Part shown: positions 53,891 through 61,763 of the stretch, in pieces
Layout: every line of letters starts with the position of its first letter
How positions within the stretch are numbered: position 1 is the stretch's first letter
Origin: Psychrobacter sp. UBA5136
GTDB taxonomy: Bacteria; Pseudomonadota; Gammaproteobacteria; Pseudomonadales; Moraxellaceae
Assembly: GCF_002414005.1 (NCBI RefSeq)
Contig: NZ_DHYG01000032.1
Span: forward strand, 63,768 to 127,767
Length of the DNA: 64,000 nt
Direction: 5' to 3'
Translations under genes and position numbers: made by a program
The notes under the pieces: generated by a model
Told to the model about the DNA's origin: nothing
Databases searched by the model: none
The model's input: only the letters and a program-made list of their open reading frames with translations

Positions 53891-54643
53891 ATGGCGGCAA
53901 CATTTAGCTTAATCGGCACCATTGAACCTTTTTTACACTGTAATTTAAAAAAAGGCGATTCGATTTATTGTGAAGCCAATGCCATGGTGATGATGGAATC
54001 GAACCTTGAGCTAAAAGGTAAGCTGCAGGGCGGGCTGATGCAGTCACTGATGCGCCGCTTTGCCAACGACGAGTCACTTTTTCAGCAGCAGATTGAAGCC
54101 GTTAATGGCGAAGGCGATTGCTTACTAGCGCCAACGCTTGATGGCGATATGCAAATCATCGATTGCGGCGCGCAGCAGTATACCTTGAGCGATGGGGCGT
54201 TCGTTGCCGCACAAAGTGGCGTCGATATCAGAGCCAATATCCAGCGCAATCTTGGCGGCGCGGTGTTTGGTGATACGGGCGGCTTTATGGTGATGCAAAC
54301 CCAAGGTCAAGGGCAAGTTGTCGTTTCTGGTTTTGGCTCGCTATTTGAGATTGAAGTGACACCCGATAAAGATGTCATCATCGATAATGGCCACGTGGTC
54401 TGCTGGGACTCAAACCTTGATTATAAGCTTTCGGTATCGACCAGTAAGAAAAAAGGCATCATGAGTAACATTATTAATTCAGTCACCAGCGGCGAAGGCA
54501 TGGTTTTAAACTTCTCCGGAACAGGCAAAGTCATCATTTGCTCGCGCAATCGCGACAGCTACCAAGGCTGGCTACAAAGCATCTTAGGCACGAGCTCAGG
54601 TGGTCGCGGCGGTAGCGGCGGGTTTTTAGACAATATTTTATAA
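53891..54643 (+). CDS. TIGR00266/AIM24 family protein
   Basis: 250 residues from ATG 53891 with AAGGA 10 bases upstream; a TTG at 53882 is too close to it. GDSIYCEANAMVMMESNLELKGKLQGG, GGFMVMQTQGQGQVVVSGFGS and a glycine-rich tail (GTSSGGRGGSGGF) are typical of the AIM24 domain, a double-beta-roll fold found with Ter genes. Role unknown; possibly a scaffold or membrane-associated factor. It lies between terE-like and terZ-like genes, 38 bp before the latter. Confidence 0.87.
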   Translation: MAATFSLIGTIEPFLHCNLKKGDSIYCEANAMVMMESNLELKGKLQGGLMQSLMRRFANDESLFQQQIEAVNGEGDCLLAPTLDGDMQIIDCGAQQYTLSDGAFVAAQSGVDIRANIQRNLGGAVFGDTGGFMVMQTQGQGQVVVSGFGSLFEIEVTPDKDVIIDNGHVVCWDSNLDYKLSVSTSKKKGIMSNIINSVTSGEGMVLNFSGTGKVIICSRNRDSYQGWLQSILGTSSGGRGGSGGFLDNIL

Positions 54644-54680
54644 CTCAAACTTTAGTCATGACGATAATAAGGATAAGAAT

Positions 54681-55289
54681 ATGGCAGTTAGCTTACAAAA
54701 GGGTCAAAAAATCTCCCTCAGCAAAGAAGCTGGTGGCGAGCTTACGCAAGTAAAATTGGGTTTAGGCTGGGACGTTGCCCAAGGACCGCAAGAGAAAAAA
54801 GGCGGCTTTCTAGGCAAATTGTTTGGCGGCGGCACGGGCGGCGATTCTATCGATTTAGACGCCTCTTGCATTATGTTTGATAGCAACAAACAAGCCGTCG
54901 ATGCGATTTGGTTCAATCAGCTTAAATCAAAAGATGGCAGTATCGTGCATACTGGCGACAACCGCACCGGTGATGGCGACGGCGATGACGAAGTCATTAA
55001 TGTCGATCTCTCAAAAGTACCAGCGAATGTGGTGTCATTGGTATTTACAGTAAATAGCTTTACTGGTCAGACGTTTGAGACCGTTGAAAATGCTTTTTGC
55101 CGTATTGTTAATGCCAATAACAATCAGGAAGTTGCGCGCTACAACTTATCAGCGCAAGGCGGTCACACAGCGATGATTATGGCAAAGGTTTATCGTCATA
55201 ATAATGAGTGGAAAATGCACGCGATTGGCGAAATTGCTTCTGGTCGTACCTTTCATGATTTGATGCCTGCTATCACCCCACATGCGTAG
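54681..55289 (+). CDS. terZ: TerD family protein, TerZ-like
   Basis: 202 residues. It differs from the other two TerD proteins by an inserted Gly/Lys-rich loop (PQEKKGGFLGKLFGGGTGG, about residues 36-54). The Ca2+ motif GDNRTGDGDGDD is at 92-103. VFTVNSFTGQTFETVENAFCR and MHAIGEIASGRTFHDLMP match TerZ. AAGGA lies 9 bases before the ATG. Last gene of the second Ter unit; a hairpin follows. Confidence 0.87.
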   Translation: MAVSLQKGQKISLSKEAGGELTQVKLGLGWDVAQGPQEKKGGFLGKLFGGGTGGDSIDLDASCIMFDSNKQAVDAIWFNQLKSKDGSIVHTGDNRTGDGDGDDEVINVDLSKVPANVVSLVFTVNSFTGQTFETVENAFCRIVNANNNQEVARYNLSAQGGHTAMIMAKVYRHNNEWKMHAIGEIASGRTFHDLMPAITPHA

Positions 55290-55334
55290 CTAGGTTAAGC
55301 AGTCTGACTGAAAACTGCTGGCAAACTATAAGCT

Positions 55335-55367
55335 ATCAGCCCGTCTATTTATAATAGACAGGCTGAT
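55335..55367. terminator. Hairpin between convergent terZ-like gene and terA
   Basis: ATCAGCC-GTCTATT and AATAGAC-GGCTGAT pair, with a single mismatch between the two blocks. Suited to terminate from both sides. Confidence 0.75.
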
Positions 55368-55395
55368 TACTTATTAAACAACACTATTAAAGCCG

Positions 55396-56640
55396 TTACT
55401 TACGACCACGCTTCCAACTAAAGCCCCAATTAAAGGCTTTGTCCATTTCTTGGTGACCTTGGAAATATTGGTTGATGCGCTCAACATTGATACTGCCTTG
55501 CTGATTGACCAAACGGGCAATGGCGCACATTGGCAAATTATCGGTGCCTTCTGTCAAACGGGTTTCAATCGGTGGTTGGTCTGGCACGTGAATGGTCACA
55601 ACGCCATCGGTTTGCGCCCAGTTTGGTACGCCCTCATAAATGAAAGCAAAGATAAAGACTTCCTCAATCTGCGACCACTGCTGACCATTGATATCAAGCC
55701 ACTCACCGCCGCTGACCTGTCCGGTTCTATCATCAGCTCGTAGCAACACATAAGGCGCAGACTGTAAGTTACCAAAGCGATTGCCCAAAGCTTGAATCAG
55801 CGTTTTTTCGCCACTTTTCAGATGAATCATCGCTCCCACATCAAGGTCAATACCAGCGGCCTTATGCTGCTTAAACAAGTCGCCGAGCAAGCCTTTTTTT
55901 GGGGCTTGCGTACTGCTATCTGGGCGCTGATTCCAGTTAAGGTTGACAGAGATTTTGCCAAAGTCATCGCGTTTTTTTAGATTGATGCTAGATTGGTTTT
56001 TGGTTAAGGTGATTTTGCTTAAGTTAATGGACGGATTCGGAGAAGCCGTAGGAATCGGCGGCGGCGTGTTTGCTGCTGGCGCACTGCCCGCCTTTTGGGT
56101 ATTTACTGGTTGAGCTTGAGCTGGTGCATCATCGGCAATCTCAACGCCGAAATGTTCAGACAACGGCTTTAAGCCCCCATCAAAACCTTGCGCAATAAAG
56201 CGAAACTTCCAGCCGCCCTGCCTGCGATAGCATTCCGCTAAAATAATGGCTTTTTCAGTACGGCCAGCAGCGCTTAATTGGCAAGTCATCAGCACTTGGC
56301 TACCTTGCAAGACTTGAATATCCACATCGCCAACTTGCGCAAGCGTATGTGCGCTAGAAAACGCAAGCGCTATTTTTTCAATACTCGCCGGCTGTGCGGG
56401 CAAATTAATATCAAAAAACCCATCGCTATCATGACCACGGAAGCTCACGCTGCCATCATCGCTACGCGTCTGCCCATAAAATATCATGTCACCATCGCCG
56501 CGAACTTTACCGTCAGTTGTCAGGCGATAAGCGGCGCAATCGATGGCGCTTTGGCTTAAAATACGGATGCTGATATTATCCATCGGTAGTGGTGCATTAG
56601 CACCGGCAATCAGTTTTTGCGGTTGGACTTGGCTCATCAT
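55396..56640 (-). CDS. terA: TerA-like tellurium resistance protein
   Basis: 414 residues with two TerD-like domains: the first about 15-170 (GDGDMIFYGQTRSDDGSV, YRRQGGWKFRFIAQGFDGGL), the second about 210-370, joined by a Pro/Ala/Gln linker. The closing MDKAFNWGFSWKRGRK is the TerA signature. The second domain has the GLLGDLFKQHKA insertion seen also in the TerZ-like protein. It is transcribed against the neighbouring genes and divergent from the ATP-grasp gene across 315 bp. Confidence 0.9.
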   Translation of the reverse strand: MMSQVQPQKLIAGANAPLPMDNISIRILSQSAIDCAAYRLTTDGKVRGDGDMIFYGQTRSDDGSVSFRGHDSDGFFDINLPAQPASIEKIALAFSSAHTLAQVGDVDIQVLQGSQVLMTCQLSAAGRTEKAIILAECYRRQGGWKFRFIAQGFDGGLKPLSEHFGVEIADDAPAQAQPVNTQKAGSAPAANTPPPIPTASPNPSINLSKITLTKNQSSINLKKRDDFGKISVNLNWNQRPDSSTQAPKKGLLGDLFKQHKAAGIDLDVGAMIHLKSGEKTLIQALGNRFGNLQSAPYVLLRADDRTGQVSGGEWLDINGQQWSQIEEVFIFAFIYEGVPNWAQTDGVVTIHVPDQPPIETRLTEGTDNLPMCAIARLVNQQGSINVERINQYFQGHQEMDKAFNWGFSWKRGRK

Positions 56641-56955
56641 TTATCCTTGGCGTTATCTATTATTTGCTTGTATGAGTGATGTTAGCTATGGCTATATAGT
56701 AGCATGGTTGATGCCTAATTTTTAAAGCGCACGACCGTTCGATAAAATGTTAGTGACTTTCATAAAATATTTTACAAATCCACCATGCTATTTTGTCAGC
56801 AGCATTTATAACGCTTAGTATTTGTATATAATAGCCCCTGTTTTAAGCAATGCAAACCAGGCAAATAATACTATAACGTGCATAATCATTTGCCATAGTC
56901 AAAACTCCATTCTGGTTATTCCACTTTATATATTTACAATAACGCTGAGAGAATT
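56641..56955. other. Divergent promoter region between terA and the Ter enzyme genes
   Basis: 315 bp without a gene. A TATAAT box at 56827-56832 points toward the ATP-grasp gene; no good -35 at standard distance. The terA promoter must also lie here. Confidence 0.5.
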
Positions 56956-58119
56956 ATGAAAACCTCTGCTAACAATAGCTCTCATACTCTATCAAATGCC
57001 GCGCCATCTGCCGTTTGGTTAGCTGAAGGTCAGTCAAGCCAGCGCGATATGTTAGCCAGCCTACAAGCATTAAAAGCACAAGCTAAGACGCCGTTTAACA
57101 TTATCGCTTCGCACCGCCACAATAGACCTGAGATTTTTGAATTTGCCGACAGCGTTTACCGTGAGCCCTATAAAAATACCGCAGTTAGCGATGAGCAAGC
57201 CAGACTCGAACCTGTTGAGCCATTGCTGCCGCGATGGCAATTTGTCTTAGAGCAAGCGCAGAAAAACAACGTAAAAGTGCTCCTTACTGGGCGCAATAGC
57301 ATCGATTATGAAGCTCACCGTCAGGCATTTGACGCGGCTGGTATTCGTTTGTTGACTGGTGCAACGAGTGTGGCAGCCTTAGGAGCAATAGATGACAAAT
57401 TTGCCTTTATGCAGCAGTGTCATCAGCACGATATTCCAGTGACGGCGGCTTGGCGCTTTGATACTCTCGCAGAGCTTGAGGCGTTACTTGCGACACACGG
57501 TCATCAGCCCTTATGTGTCAAACCCGTTACGGGTATTTTCGCACAAGGATTTTGGCGCTTAGATTGGGGTAAAGAGACAGGTACGAAGTATGACAGCTTT
57601 GAGCATTTATACTTTACCGAAGAGAAAAAAATCAATACAGCGCAGTTTATTCATGCCTATGCAAACAGTCTGATGGTGCACGAGCGCCCTATTCCGATGC
57701 TGCTCATGCCTTATTTAGCAGGGCAAGAATACTCTATCGATGTCGTTTGCGAATATGGTGAAGTATTGGCGGCTGTTACCCGTTATAAAACAGGGAAAAT
57801 TCAGCATATCGGCTACGAGCAATCGGTCATGGAGGTGGTGACCCCACTGATTAAAGCCTTTGGCTGCGACGGCATCGTCAGCGTCCAAACCAAAGCCGAT
57901 GACCACGGTCAGCACCGAGTGCTCGAAATTAACAGTCGCCCCTCCGGCGGCATTGGTTATACCACGCATAGCGGTGTGGATTTAACCCAAGTTGGCATTG
58001 CTTATTGGCTCGGCTTGACCGATAAACCAAAACTGGCTGATATCGCTCAGCAAATCACTCCCTGCCAAGTACGCTCAATCATGGTTGGTGTAAAAATTGA
58101 AGAAGATGCTAGCGCGTAA
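56956..58119 (+). CDS. ATP-grasp domain protein of the Ter biosynthetic set
   Basis: 387 residues. The N-terminal region (VWLAEGQSSQRDMLASLQAL) is a pre-ATP-grasp fold; the ATP-grasp core has PLCVKPVTGIFAQGFW, LMPYLAGQEYSIDVVCEYGEVL and VLEINSRPSGGIGYTTHSGVDL. ATP-grasp enzymes join a carboxylate to an amine or thiol via acyl phosphate. In Ter clusters this gene is the usual partner of the phosphoribosyltransferase, HAD and CitE-like genes. GAGAG lies before the ATG; 44 bp separate it from the next gene. Substrate unknown. Confidence 0.85.
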   Translation: MKTSANNSSHTLSNAAPSAVWLAEGQSSQRDMLASLQALKAQAKTPFNIIASHRHNRPEIFEFADSVYREPYKNTAVSDEQARLEPVEPLLPRWQFVLEQAQKNNVKVLLTGRNSIDYEAHRQAFDAAGIRLLTGATSVAALGAIDDKFAFMQQCHQHDIPVTAAWRFDTLAELEALLATHGHQPLCVKPVTGIFAQGFWRLDWGKETGTKYDSFEHLYFTEEKKINTAQFIHAYANSLMVHERPIPMLLMPYLAGQEYSIDVVCEYGEVLAAVTRYKTGKIQHIGYEQSVMEVVTPLIKAFGCDGIVSVQTKADDHGQHRVLEINSRPSGGIGYTTHSGVDLTQVGIAYWLGLTDKPKLADIAQQITPCQVRSIMVGVKIEEDASA

Positions 58120-58163
58120 GTTAAAACAACGATATAAAAATTTGCAAGACCAAAGGAAAATGA

Positions 58164-59453
58164 ATGCCAAATAAGCAATACAGCACAACCATTTCGCTAC
58201 CACGCGGCACCCTTGATTTAACCTATCAAACTCATTTTGGCGGTGACAGTAAAAACTACGAATTGGAAAACTTGCTTGGGTTTGCGCAGCGTATCAATCC
58301 TAAACGGGCGTTTTTGTTTGTCTCAAAGGTCTTAGGACGGCATATTCCAGTAGCCCCTAGTACCATGCGCCGTGCTTTTACTGATTTGGCAAACCTAGTG
58401 CCTAGCAATTTGCCTGAGCCCATTTTGGTCATTGGCATGGCTGAGACTGCCGTGGGGTTATCGGCGGGTGTGCATCAAGCGCTACAGACGCGTTATCCTA
58501 ATGCCATGCTATTGAACTCTACCCGTCATGCGCAGCACGATGACAGTAGTCATGTTTCTTTATTGACCACCTTTAGCGAAGACCATAGTCACGCAAGCCA
58601 GCATCTCATTTATCAAAGTTCCGATAAAACCATCCAAGCGCAATTGCTTGCTAGTAAAACGCTGATTATGGTTGATGATGAAGCGTCAACAGGCAATACC
58701 TGCGTCAATGTCGTCACGGCCTTACGTAACGCAGGCCTTGACCAATTGGAGCAAGTACATCTGACCACTTTGGTTGATTGGTCGCTAAATCAGGAACGTC
58801 ATCAGTGTCAAAATTCAGATGACGCTGCGCCTGATCAAATCGCTCAACGCCTGCCTAATGTTAAGTTTCAACGCCATCATCTGTTGTCTGGCGCATGGAC
58901 TTGGACGGATACCCCTAATCCTGAGCCTATTACTATGCCAGCGGTTGATACCACTGAGGCCGGCAGCCATAAGCTAGGGCATACTGGTGATTGGGGGCGT
59001 TTTCCAACCCTGAATAGCACCGATGGCTTTGCTCGTTATCTTTTACAGTTTCAAACCGCATTTAAAGTTTTTAATAAGCAAGCTCAGTTTGAGAAAAAGC
59101 AGTTTGAGAAAGGACAGTTTGATAAAGAACAGTTGCCAGAGCGCATTTTAGTATTAGGTAGTAATGAGTTTGTTTGGTTGCCGTTTTTATTAGCAGAATG
59201 GCTTGAGACGCAAAATCAAAACTCTACAGTTAATTTTAGTGCCTTAACGCGCTCACCGATTGCGCTTGGTGGGGCGATTACCACGATGCTAAGTTTTAAC
59301 GACAATTACGGGCTTGGTATGACCAACTTTGCTTATAACGTTGAGCCTAGCGAATGGGATTTGATTGTCTTATGTGTGGAGACCGCAGCGGACAGCGTCG
59401 ATGCTATGTGGAAAAAGCTAGATAATGTGCTGGTGGTGAGTCCGGAGTTTTAG
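58164..59453 (+). CDS. Phosphoribosyltransferase with C-terminal TRSP domain
   Basis: 429 residues. The PRPP-binding loop MVDDEASTGNTCV is at about residues 169-181, with VIGMAETAVGLSAGVHQAL earlier; this is a PRTase_2-type orphan domain. Residues beyond about 270 form the TRSP domain (LGHTGDWGRFP, LVLGSNEFVWLPF). Between them a three-copy pentapeptide repeat (residues 308-322; QFEKK type) comes from a 15-bp DNA repeat. AAAGGAAAATGA precedes the ATG. Predicted to attach ribose-5-phosphate to an unknown base-like group. Confidence 0.83.
   Translation: MPNKQYSTTISLPRGTLDLTYQTHFGGDSKNYELENLLGFAQRINPKRAFLFVSKVLGRHIPVAPSTMRRAFTDLANLVPSNLPEPILVIGMAETAVGLSAGVHQALQTRYPNAMLLNSTRHAQHDDSSHVSLLTTFSEDHSHASQHLIYQSSDKTIQAQLLASKTLIMVDDEASTGNTCVNVVTALRNAGLDQLEQVHLTTLVDWSLNQERHQCQNSDDAAPDQIAQRLPNVKFQRHHLLSGAWTWTDTPNPEPITMPAVDTTEAGSHKLGHTGDWGRFPTLNSTDGFARYLLQFQTAFKVFNKQAQFEKKQFEKGQFDKEQLPERILVLGSNEFVWLPFLLAEWLETQNQNSTVNFSALTRSPIALGGAITTMLSFNDNYGLGMTNFAYNVEPSEWDLIVLCVETAADSVDAMWKKLDNVLVVSPEF
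59085..59129 (+). repeat. In-frame 15-bp tandem repeat x3 in the Ter phosphoribosyltransferase gene
   Basis: CAGTTTGAGAAAAAG, CAGTTTGAGAAAGGA, CAGTTTGATAAAGAA, followed by another CAG. They encode a Gln-Phe-Glu/Asp-Lys series in the linker-proximal part. Confidence 0.88.
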
Positions 59454-59548
59454 ACCAACCTCTAAAAGCTCCCGCATACAACTCATTCTTTAAATTCTGC
59501 TTTGATTTCACATTTAACACTTACGAACGCTTTTATGACAAGTACTAT

Positions 59549-60379
59549 ATGACAAATACTATGACGCCCGAATTTTTTCAAACCAATCCAAATATTATCA
59601 AACCTTATGCATTCATGGATTTGGACGACACCCTTTTTCAAACCCAGCGTAAAATTGATGCATGGAGCTTACCTCACGCTGAACCTGAAAACTTGGTTTG
59701 CGCCACCGTAAACAAACAAGGCGAGCCGTTAAGCTTTATGAGTCAACGCCAAGAAGCGCTTTTTAACTGGCTACTTAGCAGTACAGAACTGATAGTCGTA
59801 ACCGCACGCGACCGCAATGAAATCAAGCGCGTTAAGCTGCCTTTTGACAGCTGGCAAGTATTAACCCACGGCGCCATTATTCTCGGTAAAGATGGCAAGC
59901 TACAAGCGCATTGGCAACAGCGTGTGTATAGTCAGCTTGCACCACTACAAGACAAATTGCAGCAACTGAGCCAGCTATTTGTCGAACATAGTAAAAATAA
60001 AAACAGTCAGCTCGTATTTACGCCGCATGTCGATTATTTTAATCAGGATACTGCAAATGAAGAGCTAACCATTTATTTGGCAATTAAGCATGCGCAAAAA
60101 GACCATCAAGCACTAATAACCTTAGCTGAAAAACTGCCAACGTTAATCCGTGATTTTGCACAAGATTTTTATATCCATGTGAATGCCAATAATCTGGCGA
60201 TATTGCCGCACACCGTTCACAAGCGTCATGCGGTACAGTTTTTATTGGCGCATCATTTAGACAGCCAGCGCCCAAGCTTTGGTTTTGGCGACAGTTTGGC
60301 TGATCTGCCATTTTTGCAATTGCTTGACTGGTACGGTATGCCAAATCGTGGTCAGTTGCATGACCATCTTAGTGTGTAG
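59549..60379 (+). CDS. HAD superfamily phosphatase of the Ter biosynthetic set
   Basis: 276 residues from ATG 59549; ATG 59561 is also possible and no ribosome site is convincing. HAD motif I is DLDDT (24-28), motif II VVTARDRNE, and motif IV GFGDSLADLPFL. The large insert between motifs marks a C2-type cap. It is predicted to remove a phosphate from a pathway intermediate. A 14-bp direct duplication (ATGACAAGTACTAT / ATGACAAATACTAT) lies at the start, so an upstream out-of-frame ATG (59535) opens only five codons. Confidence 0.82.
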   Translation: MTNTMTPEFFQTNPNIIKPYAFMDLDDTLFQTQRKIDAWSLPHAEPENLVCATVNKQGEPLSFMSQRQEALFNWLLSSTELIVVTARDRNEIKRVKLPFDSWQVLTHGAIILGKDGKLQAHWQQRVYSQLAPLQDKLQQLSQLFVEHSKNKNSQLVFTPHVDYFNQDTANEELTIYLAIKHAQKDHQALITLAEKLPTLIRDFAQDFYIHVNANNLAILPHTVHKRHAVQFLLAHHLDSQRPSFGFGDSLADLPFLQLLDWYGMPNRGQLHDHLSV

Positions 60380-60469
60380 TCATGCTCTAACAACCTTTAA
60401 CAAAAAACATTCTTAACGCTTAGCTAGGCGTAAACAACGATAATAATAACTGCCGTTTATAAAAATAAA

Positions 60470-61678
60470 ATGAACCTTATGACCCATCCTATGACAAACC
60501 CTAGTAAGCAAAAATTAGAAAAATACGGCTCAGGCAGCTATCTTGCTAGTGATGTGACCGTCCTGCTCGACATTGTCGATAAAGACGCGGTTGCCGATGT
60601 GCCGGTCAGCCAAAAAGAAGCGCTTATTCAAAGTGGACAGCGCCATTATTCTGATATGTTGACGTTGGAAAATGCACCGACTGCCATGCATGAGCAGCTA
60701 TATCAGCAGGCATTAACGCAAGGTACAACAAGAACCGCGACGGATATCGCTAACTTGGCTTATACATTACATCATATCTTTCAGCAGACTGTACGTCCTG
60801 AGCGTCCATTGGTGTTAGTGAGTTTAGTAAGAGCGGGCTTGCCGATTGGGGTTTTATTGCAGCGGGCTTTGGCAGAGAGCGATAACAATAGCAGCAATAG
60901 CCACTATGCGTTGCCAAGTATGCATTATGGTGTCAGTATCATTCGCGATCGCGGTCTTGATGCCGTCGCGCTGCAGATGATATTGGACGCTTATCCAGAC
61001 AGTCCTATTGTCTTCGTCGATGGTTGGACGGGTAAAGGGGCGATTTATCAAGAGCTTGCTCGTAGTTTAGACGTCTTTAATAACCCTAGTCATCCAAATT
61101 TTGCCAATATTTTTCATCAAGGTAAGAATGTTATTCCGCTATTGACCCTTGCGGATCCAGCGGGCGTTGCTTGGCTTGCTGCTAGCGAGGAAGATTGGCT
61201 CATACCATCGGGTTTATTAAACAGCACGGTATCAGGTCTGATATCCCGCAGTTTATATACTGAGCCACAATCAGGCCTCCATCGCAGCGTCTTTTATGAT
61301 AACTTGGTTGCGGTAGATCATAGCTTAGCTTTTGTTGATCATATTGATGGTGCGCGGCGTGCATTGTCTACCCCTCCTCAAGATTTACAAACGTTTAAGC
61401 AACCACGCTATCAGACGGCGACTTTAATCGATACGTTGGCGATGGATTATAATATTAGCAACCGCAACCGTATTAAGCCGACCATTGCAGAGGCAACACG
61501 GGCGATATTACGCCGCGACCCTGAACGCATCTTGCTGGCAAGCGCCGATCATCCTGATACGGTGTTATTGCGCCATTTATGTAGCGAGCGTGATATCAAT
61601 ATCACGGTATTAGGTGCTAAAATACTCCCCTATCAAGCGATTACGCTGATCAAGCAGCGGGCAACCGATCGCTCATAA
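60470..61678 (+). CDS. StiP/PELOTA-type phosphoribosyltransferase-related protein
   Basis: 402 residues from ATG 60470; in-frame ATGs at 60479 and 60491 are equally possible. VSLVRAGLPIGVLLQRALAE and IVFVDGWTGKGAIYQEL correspond to the StiP (PF11202-like) domain, an orphan PRTase-like or protease-annotated fold. The C-terminal RRDPERILLASADHPDTVLLRHLC...INITVLG stretch fits a PELOTA RNA-binding-type domain. Usual member of the Ter enzyme set. Whether it acts as transferase or cysteine protease cannot be told from sequence. Confidence 0.78.
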   Translation: MNLMTHPMTNPSKQKLEKYGSGSYLASDVTVLLDIVDKDAVADVPVSQKEALIQSGQRHYSDMLTLENAPTAMHEQLYQQALTQGTTRTATDIANLAYTLHHIFQQTVRPERPLVLVSLVRAGLPIGVLLQRALAESDNNSSNSHYALPSMHYGVSIIRDRGLDAVALQMILDAYPDSPIVFVDGWTGKGAIYQELARSLDVFNNPSHPNFANIFHQGKNVIPLLTLADPAGVAWLAASEEDWLIPSGLLNSTVSGLISRSLYTEPQSGLHRSVFYDNLVAVDHSLAFVDHIDGARRALSTPPQDLQTFKQPRYQTATLIDTLAMDYNISNRNRIKPTIAEATRAILRRDPERILLASADHPDTVLLRHLCSERDINITVLGAKILPYQAITLIKQRATDRS

Positions 61679-61763
61679 TTCACGTCATTAGCGCCGCTTT
61701 TTTTATCATACGACCTTACAGTGTGGCCTTTTCTCTATCACACTTCATTTATTACTATTTACG

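Noticed and set aside
60470..61678. StiP gene as a conventional cysteine protease
   Set aside because: The name comes from family annotation; here PRTase-like and PELOTA-like features and the operon context argue against assuming protease activity.
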